NCBI RefSeq assembly: GCF_000521865.1 | Contig: NZ_JAME01000021.1 | Span: 1-64,000 of the forward strand | Reading direction: 5' to 3' | DNA from: Roseivivax isoporae LMG 25204 | GTDB lineage: Bacteria; Pseudomonadota; Alphaproteobacteria; Rhodobacterales; Rhodobacteraceae | Length of the DNA: 64,000 bases | Notes under the pieces: model-generated | Seen by the model: the letters and a program-made list of their open reading frames with translations, nothing else | Database searches by the model: none | Told to the model about the DNA's origin: nothing | Translations under genes and position numbers: made by a program | In this document: one piece after another, positions 6,535-22,431 of the stretch | How the letters are laid out: each line of letters opens with the position of its first letter | Numbering within the stretch: position 1 is the stretch's first letter

Positions 6535-6984
6535 ATGGCGAAAAAGCTCGCTGGCAAGATGAAGCTGCAAATCAAGGCCGGGCAGGCCAACCCCTCCCCG
6601 CCGGTCGGTCCCGCGCTCGGTCAGCGCGGCATCAACATCATGGAGTTCTGCAAGGCGTTCAACGCCAAGACGCAGGACATGGAGCCCGGTGCGCCGTGCC
6701 CGACCGTGATCACCTACTACCAGGACAAGTCCTTCACGATGGACATCAAGACGCCGCCGGCGTCTTACTACCTGAAGAAGGCGGCGGGCCTGAAGCCCGT
6801 GGGCAAGCGCAACCGTCCCCGCGGCGCCGAGAAGCCGGGCCGCGAGACCGTCGCGACCGTGACCCGCAAGCAGGTGCGCGAAATCGCCGAGGCCAAGATG
6901 AAGGACCTGTCGGCGCACGACGTCGAGGATGCAATGAAGATCATCCTCGGTTCGGCGAAGTCCATGGGCATCGAGGTGAAGTGA
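6535..6984 (+). CDS. rplK: 50S ribosomal protein L11
   Basis: 149 residues with the L11 N-terminal signature ([20 protein letters not shown]) and a C-terminal rRNA-binding domain containing [14 protein letters not shown] and a final SMGIEV. L11 forms the GTPase-associated centre with 23S rRNA. The insertion [13 protein letters not shown] near residue 90 lengthens it slightly compared with the E. coli protein, which I associate with this family of bacteria. The ATG is preceded by AAAGGAG. The stop overlaps the rplA start (TGATG), so the pair is coupled. Confidence 0.97.
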   Translation: MAKKLAGKMKLQIKAGQANPSPPVGPALGQRGINIMEFCKAFNAKTQDMEPGAPCPTVITYYQDKSFTMDIKTPPASYYLKKAAGLKPVGKRNRPRGAEKPGRETVATVTRKQVREIAEAKMKDLSAHDVEDAMKIILGSAKSMGIEVK

Positions 6985-7682
6985 TGGGCAAGATCGGTAA
7001 ACGCACCCGCACCCTGCGCGAGGCCTTCGAGGGCAAGGAAAACCTGTCCGTCGAGGAGGCCGTGGGCCTCATCAAGTCGACCGCCAGCGCCAAGTTCGAC
7101 GAGACCGTCGAGATCGCCATGAACCTCGGGATCGACCCGCGCCACGCCGACCAGATGGTCCGCGGCGTCGTCGGCCTGCCCAACGGCACCGGCAAGACCG
7201 TGCGCGTGGCGGTCTTTGCCCGCGGCGCGAAGGCCGAGGAGGCCCAGGCGGCCGGCGCGGACATCGTCGGCGCCGAAGACCTGATGGAGACCATCCAGGG
7301 CGGCAAGATCGAGTTCGACCGCTGCATCGCGACCCCGGACATGATGCCGATCGTGGGCCGGCTGGGGAAAATCCTCGGCCCCCGCAACCTGATGCCGAAC
7401 CCCAAGGTCGGCACGGTGACCATGGACGTGGGTCAGGCCGTCAAGGACGCGAAGGGCGGCCAGGTCCAGTTCAAGGCCGAGAAGGCGGGCGTCGTGCACG
7501 CCGGCGTCGGCAAGGTGTCGTTCGACGAGGCGAAGCTCGTCGAGAACGTGCGCGCCTTCGTCGAGGCCGTGTCGCGGGCGAAGCCCACGGGCGCCAAGGG
7601 CACCTACATGAAGAAGATCGCGCTGTCGTCCTCGATGGGCCCCGGCGTCACGATCGACGTGACCAGCGCGACGCAGGGCTGA
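6984..7682 (+). CDS. rplA: 50S ribosomal protein L1
   Basis: 232 residues, the normal length for L1. Clear motifs are [43 protein letters not shown] and, near the end, [19 protein letters not shown]1 binds 23S rRNA at the E-site stalk and in many bacteria represses its own operon by binding the mRNA. The ATG overlaps the rplK stop. A strong hairpin terminator follows, separating it from the MarR/DUF1428 pair. Confidence 0.97.
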   Translation: MGKIGKRTRTLREAFEGKENLSVEEAVGLIKSTASAKFDETVEIAMNLGIDPRHADQMVRGVVGLPNGTGKTVRVAVFARGAKAEEAQAAGADIVGAEDLMETIQGGKIEFDRCIATPDMMPIVGRLGKILGPRNLMPNPKVGTVTMDVGQAVKDAKGGQVQFKAEKAGVVHAGVGKVSFDEAKLVENVRAFVEAVSRAKPTGAKGTYMKKIALSSSMGPGVTIDVTSATQG

Positions 7683-7713
7683 CGCCCCGCTTCGGCGACG
7701 GATCCACGACAGA

Positions 7714-7750
7714 GGGCCCGGGGGTGCGCTGCCACCCCCGGGCCCTTCGC
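7714..7750 (+). terminator. Terminator after rplA
   Basis: A perfect 13-bp stem (GGGCCCGGGGGTG with its complement) around a 6-nt loop CGCTGC, followed by TTCGCATGT. The T-tail is weak, but the stem is long and well placed 32 nt after the stop. It may also serve the convergent DUF1428 gene. Confidence 0.75.
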
Positions 7751-7773
7751 ATGTCCGCCCGCGCCGTGACGGT

Positions 7774-8139
7774 TCAGGCCGGCTGGCCGACCGACACGAT
7801 CGGCTCGAACCCGCCCCACATCATGCGCTTTCCGTCGAAGGGCATTTTCTCGGGCATGTCCTTCATGCGCTCGTCCTCCATCATCTTCTGGAAGCCCGCA
7901 TCGGCGGTCGCCTTGTCGGGCCAGACCATCCAGGAGAAGACGACGGTCTCGTCCTCCTCCTTCTTCACCGCCATGGGGAACGAGGTCACCTTGCCGTCCG
8001 GGACGTCGACGCCCCAGGTCTCGACCATGCCGAGGCAGCCGTGGTCCTTGAAGATCGGCCAGACCTTCTCGGCCATGTCCTTGTAGGCGGTCTTGTTCGC
8101 GGACGGCACGGCCAGAAGGAAGCCTGAGTAGTAGGGCAT
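7774..8139 (-). CDS. DUF1428 family protein
   Basis: 121 residues matching the DUF1428 (E. coli YbaA-like) family of small dimeric alpha/beta-barrel proteins. Characteristic segments are an N-terminal MPYYSGFLLAVP, WGVDVPDGKVTSFP and a C-terminal PFDGKRMMWGGFEPIV. No enzymatic role is established for the family. The SD AGGAGA precedes the ATG. It is divergent from a MarR-type regulator, with a perfect palindrome in the 66-bp gap, so it is probably that regulator's target. Confidence 0.9.
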   Translation of the reverse strand: MPYYSGFLLAVPSANKTAYKDMAEKVWPIFKDHGCLGMVETWGVDVPDGKVTSFPMAVKKEEDETVVFSWMVWPDKATADAGFQKMMEDERMKDMPEKMPFDGKRMMWGGFEPIVSVGQPA

Positions 8140-8189
8140 CTCGAATCTCCTCTGCGACAGGATGCCGCTTGAGGATCGCGCGTATTTGA

Positions 8190-8201
8190 GTTGATATCAA
8201 C
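8190..8201. promoter_or_regulatory. Perfect 12-bp palindrome, probable MarR operator
   Basis: GTTGATATCAAC is its own reverse complement and has the TTG/CAA half-site pattern common in MarR-family operators. On the minus strand it contains TTGATA, which with 17-nt spacing to GATCCT (8172-8177) could be the -35 of the DUF1428 promoter. It also ends 4 nt before the regulator's start codon. Binding would therefore repress both genes. Confidence 0.55.
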
Positions 8202-8205
8202 GTTC

Positions 8206-8685
8206 ATGGACGAGCCGCGCAAGAACCCGCCGGGCATGGACCCCGACCTGCCACTGAGCGTGACGCACGAGGTGCGCGACCGCTGCCTGTGCCTGCACCT
8301 GCAGCGGGCGGCCCGCATCGTCGCGCGGCGTTTCGACGAGGCACTGGCGCCCTTCGCGCTGACGAACCGGCAATTCTCGGTCCTGATGGCGCTGAACCGG
8401 CCGGACGGGCCGCGGCTCGGCGCGCTGGTGCCGGTGCTCGGCATGGACCGCACGACGCTGACCGCCGCGCTGAAGCCGCTCGAGCGGCGCGGGCTCGTGC
8501 GGTCCGAGGCGGATGCGGGTGACGGCCGCGCGCGGCGGTTGCACCTGACCGGGGCGGGGCGCGCGGCGCTCAAGGCGGCGCTGCCGGCCTGGCGTGCGAC
8601 GCATGATGCCCTCGACCGGGAACACGGGGCCGAGGCCCTCGGTGACCTGCGCGACGGATTGGCCGGACTCGCCTTTGGTCCGTGA
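8206..8685 (+). CDS. MarR family winged-helix transcriptional regulator
   Basis: 159 residues with the MarR fold. A helical dimerisation region comes first, then a winged helix with LTNRQFSVLMAL, the recognition region LGMDRTTLTAALKPLERRGLV and the wing DGRARRLHLTGAGR. The DRTTLT...LERRGLV and D.RA..L.LT pattern is diagnostic. It probably represses itself and the divergent DUF1428 gene through the palindrome in the shared gap; the inducing ligand is unknown. ATG 8206 has no clear SD. An in-frame ATG at 8236 is possible, while the upstream TTG at 8191 lies inside the palindrome and is unlikely. Confidence 0.9.
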   Translation: MDEPRKNPPGMDPDLPLSVTHEVRDRCLCLHLQRAARIVARRFDEALAPFALTNRQFSVLMALNRPDGPRLGALVPVLGMDRTTLTAALKPLERRGLVRSEADAGDGRARRLHLTGAGRAALKAALPAWRATHDALDREHGAEALGDLRDGLAGLAFGP

Positions 8686-8788
8686 CCTGCGGGGCAGGGG
8701 CGTCACGGCCCATGCTTGGCGCGCGCCGGATTTCGTGATACCTTTCGGGGGTGCCGAAAAAGAGGGCGCGGAAAGATCCGCGGCGCTC

Positions 8789-8815
8789 TTGGCATTTCGT
8801 TCCAAAAGTTCTAAT
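8789..8815 (+). promoter_or_regulatory. Candidate promoter for rplJL-rpoBC
   Basis: TTGGCA and TCTAAT with a 15-nt spacer (16 if read one base later), in a locally AT-rich patch. The -10 matches 5 of 6; the spacer is short. It would give a leader of about 250 nt. Confidence 0.35.
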
Positions 8816-9014
8816 CGGCCGGTTACGGGATGGCGCACGCGATTCGCGCGCGTCCCCCGTTTCGTCCGAGACGGTGGGCTGGCTACGGAAACTTCCTGCG
8901 CCGCTAAGTCCTGCCTGAGACGGGAAGAGACATTCGGCCTGCCGGGCGCTTCCGCGCCCTTCGGGCATGCGATTGTGACGACCCGATCGGACCTTGGGGC
9001 CGGGCAGTTCTTGT

Positions 9015-9048
9015 CCGGCTTTCGCAGAGCCGGAGGGGTCGCCCCTCC
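9015..9048 (+). promoter_or_regulatory. Overlapping hairpins before rplJ, candidate L10 leader switch
   Basis: CCGGCT/AGCCGG (9015-9033) and GGAGGGG/CCCCTCC (9032-9048) share two bases, so both full stems cannot form at once. The second ends 7 nt before the SD GGAG at 9056. The arrangement suggests alternative folding that controls rplJ translation, as known for L10/L7-L12 feedback. Confidence 0.45.
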
Positions 9049-9066
9049 AGAACTTGGAGTGAAACT

Positions 9067-9585
9067 GTGGATAGAGCCCAGAAAGAGAAAGTGGTCGAGG
9101 AACTCGGCCAGATCTTCGAAAGCTCTGGCGTCGTTGTGGTTGCACACTACACCGGCCTCACGGTTGCCGAGATGCAGGACCTCCGCGGTCGCGCCCGTGA
9201 GGGTGGCGCGGCGGTTCGCGTCGCCAAGAACAGGCTCGCCAAGATCGCCCTGGAGGGAAAGCCCTGCGCCAGCATGGCCAAGTACCTCGAGGGGATGACC
9301 GTCCTCACCTATTCCGAAGACCCCGTGGCCGCGGCCAAGGTGGTCGAGGACTTCGCCAAGGATAACAAGAAGTTCGAGATCCTTGGCGGGGCAATGGGTG
9401 GTGAGGTCCTGAACCGGGCCGGTGTTGAGGCCGTATCGAAACTGCCGTCGCGCGAGGAAATGCTCGCTCAGATCGCCGGCATGATCGGTGCACCCGCTTC
9501 CAACATCGCCGGTGCGATCGGCGCGCCTGCTTCGAACATCGCCTCCATCCTGTCGACCATCGAGGACAGGGCCGAGGCGGCCTAA
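9067..9585 (+). CDS. rplJ: 50S ribosomal protein L10
   Basis: 172 residues. It starts [17 protein letters not shown] with [11 protein letters not shown] and KNRLAKIAL, typical of L10, the base of the L12 stalk. The GTG start has GGAG 7 nt upstream, and no nearby ATG fits better. The C-terminal helix, which binds L7/L12 dimers, contains an immediate near-repeat of [10 protein letters not shown] and [10 protein letters not shown]. It heads the rplJ-rplL-rpoB-rpoC operon and is probably autoregulated through its structured leader. Confidence 0.96.
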   Translation: MDRAQKEKVVEELGQIFESSGVVVVAHYTGLTVAEMQDLRGRAREGGAAVRVAKNRLAKIALEGKPCASMAKYLEGMTVLTYSEDPVAAAKVVEDFAKDNKKFEILGGAMGGEVLNRAGVEAVSKLPSREEMLAQIAGMIGAPASNIAGAIGAPASNIASILSTIEDRAEAA

Positions 9586-9656
9586 GGCAATCCGTGAGAC
9601 CGCGAAGGGTTGTATTCCCGACGTTGGATCACATCTAGATATGGAAAGAAGTCACA

Positions 9657-10040
9657 ATGGCTGATCTTAAAGCACTTGCCGAGCAAATCGTGGGCCTCAC
9701 GCTGCTCGAAGCGCAGGAACTGAAAACCATCCTCAAGGACGAGTACGGCATCGAGCCCGCCGCTGGCGGCGCGGTCATGATGGCCGGCCCCGCAGCAGGC
9801 GGCGACGCCGGTGCGGCCGAGGAAGAGCAGACCGAGTTCGACGTCATCCTGAAGTCGGCCGGCGCGTCCAAGATCAACGTGATCAAGGAAGTCCGTGCGA
9901 TCACCGGCCTTGGCCTCAAGGAAGCCAAGGAACTGGTCGAAGCGGGTGGCAAGCCCGTCAAGGAGCAGGTCTCCAAGGACGAAGCGAACGACATCAAGAG
10001 CAAGCTCGAGGCCGCTGGCGCCGAGGTGGAGCTCAAGTGA
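9657..10040 (+). CDS. rplL: 50S ribosomal protein L7/L12
   Basis: 127 residues. An N-terminal dimerisation helix pair ([20 protein letters not shown]) is followed by an Ala/Gly-rich hinge around 36-54 and the C-terminal factor-binding domain with [30 protein letters not shown] and a final EVELK. L7/L12 recruits translational GTPases to the stalk. It lies 71 nt after rplJ, and a large hairpin separates it from rpoB, as expected where L12 must be made in excess over RNA polymerase. Confidence 0.97.
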   Translation: MADLKALAEQIVGLTLLEAQELKTILKDEYGIEPAAGGAVMMAGPAAGGDAGAAEEEQTEFDVILKSAGASKINVIKEVRAITGLGLKEAKELVEAGGKPVKEQVSKDEANDIKSKLEAAGAEVELK

Positions 10041-10089
10041 TCCGGCAGGGGCCGGGCGTGCGCGCCCGCGCCCCGCGGCACGAAGGACG

Positions 10090-10119
10090 GGCTGGATCCG
10101 GGAGTTCCCGGGTCCAGCC
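10090..10119 (+). terminator. rplL-rpoB intercistronic hairpin, probable attenuator
   Basis: GGCTGGATCCGGGA pairs with TCCCGGGTCCAGCC (13-14 bp with one G-U) around a minimal loop. No T-run follows, so full termination is unlikely. The position matches the attenuator/processing region known between rplL and rpoB in E. coli. Confidence 0.5.
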
Positions 10120-10313
10120 GAACCTGTCTCAGAGAGGGCCCGCGCCGGACGATCGTCGGGCGGACCCTTTCTCAGGCAAGGTTCTCACGATCGGGAGGCC
10201 ACCCTTGGGACGGTGGTCAGGCATAGATCGGAACCTGCCCCTCGCGGATGGATGCGCGGCCGGAGCCCGACGGCGCGCGCTTCCAGGTGAGACCACTGAA
10301 AGGTGATGAGCCC

Positions 10314-14453
<4,140 letters not shown>

Positions 14454-14553
14454 CGCGCCCCGCCGGTGAGACGCCCCGCCCGCTTTGGGTGGGGCTCGTC
14501 GCCGGTTCGCGCCCGCTCCGCTCCCCCGCACCCTCAAAAGATATGAGGAACGA

Positions 14554-18807
<4,254 letters not shown>

Positions 18808-18849
18808 TCGCGGCCTGATCCCGGCCTCGGGCCGGGACGGCGAAAGACC

Positions 18850-18887
18850 GGACCTGCCGCGCAGCCCGCGGCAGGTCCTTTTCGTTT
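18850..18887 (+). terminator. Rho-independent terminator after rpoC
   Basis: A perfect 12-bp stem (GGACCTGCCGCG and its complement), a 5-nt loop, then CTTTTCGTTT. It lies 42 nt past the rpoC stop and should end the operon. Confidence 0.9.
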
Positions 18888-18926
18888 CCGGAGGGCGCCG
18901 CCGCAGCCGGCAGGAGGGCGTTAACG

Positions 18927-18941
18927 TTAATCCCGTCTTTA
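18927..18941 (+). promoter_or_regulatory. CtrA-like box (TTAA-N7-TTTA)
   Basis: TTAA, seven bases, then TTTA differs by one base from the alphaproteobacterial CtrA consensus TTAA-N7-TTAA. It follows the symmetric TTAACGTTAA (18921-18930), in the gap between the rpoC terminator and the NTF2-like gene upstream of ftsW. It is AT-rich against a GC-rich background. Confidence 0.35.
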
Positions 18942-19017
18942 CCGCATCGCGCCCATAACCGGGGCCGGCGCCCCGGCGGGATCGGGGGCGCGGCCGGGAT
19001 ACGGGGGAAGGCACGCG

Positions 19018-19968
19018 GTGAAGGATCTCGATCACGGGCCCGAGGTCGTGGCACTCTACCGGCACATCGCCGCGGCGATCTGGCAGAAGGGCGATTTCAG
19101 CCGTCCGGTCGACACGCATCTCGACCGCGACGTGACGCTCGCAGCGCCCGAGGGCACGAGCATCGGCCGCGTGGCGGTGGCGACCGACGCGCTCGGGCCC
19201 CTCGCGGCCTTTCCCGACCAGCGCTGGTTCGTCGAGGACAGCTTTGCCGCGCCCGGCCGCGGTGCAGAGAGCGTGCTGTCGGACCGCCGCGCCATCGACA
19301 CCGTGCATGCGGGCGAGGGGGTCTACGGCCCGCCGACCGGTCGGCGGTTGCGGTTTCGCGTGCTGACCGAGGCGCGGATGCAGGCCGGCCGGATCACCGC
19401 GCTTTGGCGCGTCACCGACCGCGCGGCCATCCTTGCCGCCCTCGGACGCGATCCCGTCCGCTGGGCCGAGGACATGCTGCGCCGCGATCCCGAGGTGCGC
19501 GCCCGCATCGCTGCGCCGCCCGCGGCGGACGATGCCCCTGGCGCGCGCGGGGACGGCTGGGGAACGGCCTGGGCCGACATGATCGAGCGCGCGATGGAAG
19601 GCGCGTTCGGCGTGTTCGAGGACCAGTACGACGCCGCGGCGGATCTCGTTCTGCCGGGGGGCGTGCAGGTGCAGGGCCCTGACGCCGCGCGCGGCTTCTG
19701 GCTGGGCCTGCGCTCGGCCTTTCCTTCCGCCCGGTTCGAGGTCGTGCACGCCATGGCGCTCGAGGCGCCGCTCATGCCGCCGCGCGCCGCGCTGCGCTGG
19801 ACGCTCGAGGGCCGGCACGACGGCTGGGGGCCCTTCGGCGCGCCGACCGGCGCGGAGGTGCGCATCCTGGGGTTGAGCCAGGCGGAATTCGGCCCGGACG
19901 GCCTGCGCCGCGAATGGACGCTGCACGACCCGGCCGCGACCTGGCTGCAGATACTGGCGGGCCGCTGA
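19018..19968 (+). CDS. Two-domain NTF2/SnoaL-like protein
   Basis: 316 residues that appear to be two fused SnoaL/NTF2-like domains, about 1-145 and 180-316. Each starts with a long helix (PEVVALYRHIAAAIW; AMEGAFGVFEDQYDAAADLVLPG) and ends in beta strands with conserved Trp/Arg (RITALWRVTDRAAIL; RREWTLHDPAATWLQILAG). Such proteins are often annotated as ester cyclase or polyketide cyclase, but most have no proven reaction. GTG start behind GGGGGAAG. It stands alone between the rpoC terminator and ftsW, with 126 nt before ftsW. Function unknown. Confidence 0.75.
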   Translation: MKDLDHGPEVVALYRHIAAAIWQKGDFSRPVDTHLDRDVTLAAPEGTSIGRVAVATDALGPLAAFPDQRWFVEDSFAAPGRGAESVLSDRRAIDTVHAGEGVYGPPTGRRLRFRVLTEARMQAGRITALWRVTDRAAILAALGRDPVRWAEDMLRRDPEVRARIAAPPAADDAPGARGDGWGTAWADMIERAMEGAFGVFEDQYDAAADLVLPGGVQVQGPDAARGFWLGLRSAFPSARFEVVHAMALEAPLMPPRAALRWTLEGRHDGWGPFGAPTGAEVRILGLSQAEFGPDGLRREWTLHDPAATWLQILAGR

Positions 19969-20094
19969 ACCATCGCGCCGCGCCATCGGATTATGGTAGC
20001 GGCTCGCCCGCGCATGCGGTAGACTCGGCGTCAGACCCGGAAAAACGGGCGACACGACAGGCAGTTCAGGCACAGGCATAACGGGCGGTTTCCG

Positions 20095-21261
20095 ATGACG
20101 GAGATGGTGTACGGTGCGGCACCGGTGCGCGATGGCGAACCGGTCCTTCCGAAATGGTGGCGCACGGTCGACAAGTGGTCGCTGAGCTGCATCCTGATCC
20201 TCTTCGGGGTCGGGCTGCTCCTCGGGCTCGCGGCGTCGCCGCCGCTGGCCGAGCGCAACGGCCTGCATCCCTTCCACTACGTGCAGCGGCAGGCCTTCTT
20301 CGGCGGCCTCGCGCTCGTGACCATGTTCGCGGTGTCGCTGATGGCGCCGATCATGGTGCGGCGTCTCGCGGTGCTGGGATTCCTCGCGGCCTTCGTGGCG
20401 CTGGCGTTCCTGCCCGTCTTCGGCACCGATTTCGGCAAGGGCGCGGTGCGCTGGTACAGCCTCGGCTTCGCGAGCGTGCAGCCCTCGGAGTTTCTCAAGC
20501 CGCTCTTCGTGATCGTGACCGCGTGGCTCATGGCGGCAAGCCAGGAGATCGGCGGCCCGCCGGGGCGTCTGTGGTCCTTCTTCCTCGCCGTGGCGATCGT
20601 GGCCATGCTGGCCCTGCAGCCCGATTTCGGACAGGCCTGCCTCGTGCTCTTCGGCTGGGGCGTCATGTACTTCGTCGCCGGCGCGCCGATGATGCTGCTG
20701 ATCGGGATGGCCGGGGCGGTCGTCTTCGTCGGCACCGTCGCCTACGAGAATTCCGAACACTTCGCCCGCCGCATCGACGGCTTCCTGTCGCCCGAGGTCG
20801 ATCCGACGACACAGCTCGGCTACGCCACGAACGCGATCCAGGAGGGCGGGTTCTTCGGTGTCGGCGTCGGCGAGGGCCAGGTGAAATGGTCGCTGCCCGA
20901 CGCGCACACCGACTTCATCATCGCCGTTGCCGCCGAGGAATACGGCCTCGTGCTTGTACTCGTCATCATCGCGATCTATGCGGCCATCGTCCTGCGGTCG
21001 CTCATCCGGCTGATGCGCGAGCGCGACCCGTTCATCCGGCTCGCCGGTACGGGGCTGGCCTGCATCTTCGGGGTCCAGGCCATGATCAACATGGGCGTGG
21101 CGGTCCGGCTCCTGCCGGCCAAGGGCATGACGCTGCCCTTCGTGAGCTACGGCGGGTCCTCGCTCATCGCGGGCGGGATCGCCGTGGGGATGCTGCTGGC
21201 CTTTACACGTACGCGCCCGCAGGGCGAGATTGGCGACATCCTGCGCGGCAGGATCCGCTGA
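20095..21261 (+). CDS. ftsW: Septal peptidoglycan glycosyltransferase FtsW (SEDS family)
   Basis: 388 residues with about ten membrane helices. SEDS signatures include GKGAVRWYSLGFASVQPSEF, LQPDFGQ, the periplasmic loop with YATNAIQEGGFFGVG and HTDFIIAVAAEE, and near the end LPFVSYGGSSLIAGG. FtsW polymerises lipid II at the division site with its cognate class B PBP. It opens the dcw segment here. In Rhodobacteraceae murD usually precedes it, but murD is absent. murG follows after 51 nt. Confidence 0.96.
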   Translation: MTEMVYGAAPVRDGEPVLPKWWRTVDKWSLSCILILFGVGLLLGLAASPPLAERNGLHPFHYVQRQAFFGGLALVTMFAVSLMAPIMVRRLAVLGFLAAFVALAFLPVFGTDFGKGAVRWYSLGFASVQPSEFLKPLFVIVTAWLMAASQEIGGPPGRLWSFFLAVAIVAMLALQPDFGQACLVLFGWGVMYFVAGAPMMLLIGMAGAVVFVGTVAYENSEHFARRIDGFLSPEVDPTTQLGYATNAIQEGGFFGVGVGEGQVKWSLPDAHTDFIIAVAAEEYGLVLVLVIIAIYAAIVLRSLIRLMRERDPFIRLAGTGLACIFGVQAMINMGVAVRLLPAKGMTLPFVSYGGSSLIAGGIAVGMLLAFTRTRPQGEIGDILRGRIR

Positions 21262-21289
21262 GGACCTGGTGAGGACAAGGAGAGGCGGG

Positions 21290-21346
21290 ATGCGCCCGTC
21301 CGGGAAAACGTCATGTCGGAAAGACTGCGCCCGCCGCTTCTGGTGA
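21290..21346 (+). other. 18-codon upstream ORF overlapping the murG start
   Basis: ATG 21290 has the best SD in the gap (AAGGAGAGG) and opens an out-of-frame ORF of 18 codons. It runs over the annotated murG start (21313) and stops at TGA 21344-21346, sharing its last base with an in-frame murG ATG (TGATG). It could be a translation-coupling leader or chance. Confidence 0.35.
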
Positions 21347-22431
21347 TGGCCGCCGGGGGCACCGGCGGTCACATGTTTCCTGCCCAGGCGCTGGCCGAGG
21401 TCCTTCTCCGGCGCGGCTGGCGGGTCAAGCTGTCGACCGATGCGCGCGGCGCGCGCTACACCGGCGGCTTCCCCCACAGCGTCGAGATCGAGGAGGTCTC
21501 GTCGGCGACCTTCGCGCGCGGGGGGCTCGTCGCGCGCGCGGGCGTGCCGTTCCGCATCGGCGCGGGCGTGCTGTCCATGGCGGCGCGGCTCCGGCGCGAC
21601 CCGCCCGACGTCGTGGTGGGCTTCGGCGGCTATCCCTCGATCCCGGCGCTCGGCGCCGCGTGGCTCCTGCGGCTGCCGCGGATGATCCACGAACAGAATG
21701 GCGTGCTCGGTCGCGTGAACCAGCTCTTCGCGACGCGGGTCGACGCAGTCGCCTGCGGGACCTGGCCGACCGAGTTGCCCGAGGGGGTGGAAGGCATCCA
21801 CGTCGGCAACCCGGTGCGCGCGGCGGTGCGCGAACGGGCGGCCGCTCCGTACATCGTGCCCGGCGACTACCCCATGTCGATCCTCGTGATCGGCGGCAGC
21901 CAGGGCGCGCGCATCCTGTCGGACGTGGTGCCGCCCGCGCTCGCGGCGCTGCCCATGGAACTTCTGCGCCACCTCCGGGTGAGCCACCAGGCGCGCGACG
22001 AGGACGGCGAGCGGGTGGCGGCCTTCTACGCCGAGAACGGCGTCGATGCCGAGGTGCAGCCCTTCTTCCACGACATCCCCGCGCGGATGAGCGAGGCGCA
22101 GCTCATCATCTCGCGCTCGGGCGCCTCGTCGGTCGCCGACATCAGCGTGATCGGGCGGCCGTCGATCCTGGTGCCGCTCGGGTCGGCGCTGCGCGACGAG
22201 CAGACCGCGAACGCGCGCGCCCTGACCGAGGCCGGCGCGGCGATCCGGATGCCCGAATCCAAGTTGACCGTCGAGGCGATGACGGATGCCGTCCGCGCGG
22301 TCCTCGAACATCCCGAAGGCGCGCAGCAGATGGCCCGCGCCGCCCTGTCGGTGGGCCGTCCCGACGCGGCGCGGGAGCTTGCGGCCCTGGTCGTCGAGCT
22401 GGCGGAACACAACAAGGACAAGAGCAGATGA
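21313..22431 (+). CDS. murG: UDP-N-acetylglucosamine--N-acetylmuramyl-(pentapeptide) pyrophosphoryl-undecaprenol GlcNAc transferase
   Basis: 372 residues of the GT28 family. It shows the N-terminal G-loop [16 protein letters not shown] (about residues 13-28), [15 protein letters not shown], the acceptor region [21 protein letters not shown] and the UDP-GlcNAc pocket [12 protein letters not shown] with [16 protein letters not shown]. MurG adds GlcNAc to lipid I to form lipid II at the inner membrane. The first ATG is used, though its SD is weak; an in-frame ATG at 21346 coupled to a short upstream ORF is an alternative. The stop overlaps murC by 4 nt (ATGA). Confidence 0.96.
   Translation: MSERLRPPLLVMAAGGTGGHMFPAQALAEVLLRRGWRVKLSTDARGARYTGGFPHSVEIEEVSSATFARGGLVARAGVPFRIGAGVLSMAARLRRDPPDVVVGFGGYPSIPALGAAWLLRLPRMIHEQNGVLGRVNQLFATRVDAVACGTWPTELPEGVEGIHVGNPVRAAVRERAAAPYIVPGDYPMSILVIGGSQGARILSDVVPPALAALPMELLRHLRVSHQARDEDGERVAAFYAENGVDAEVQPFFHDIPARMSEAQLIISRSGASSVADISVIGRPSILVPLGSALRDEQTANARALTEAGAAIRMPESKLTVEAMTDAVRAVLEHPEGAQQMARAALSVGRPDAARELAALVVELAEHNKDKSR

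Larger units (their letters stand above)
8686..9066 (+). other. rplJ leader region (gene-free)
   Basis: 381 bp without a credible ORF between the MarR gene and rplJ. It contains a candidate promoter at 8789-8815 and a structured leader ending in two overlapping hairpins just before the rplJ SD. The size and position fit an L10 autoregulatory leader. Confidence 0.6.
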
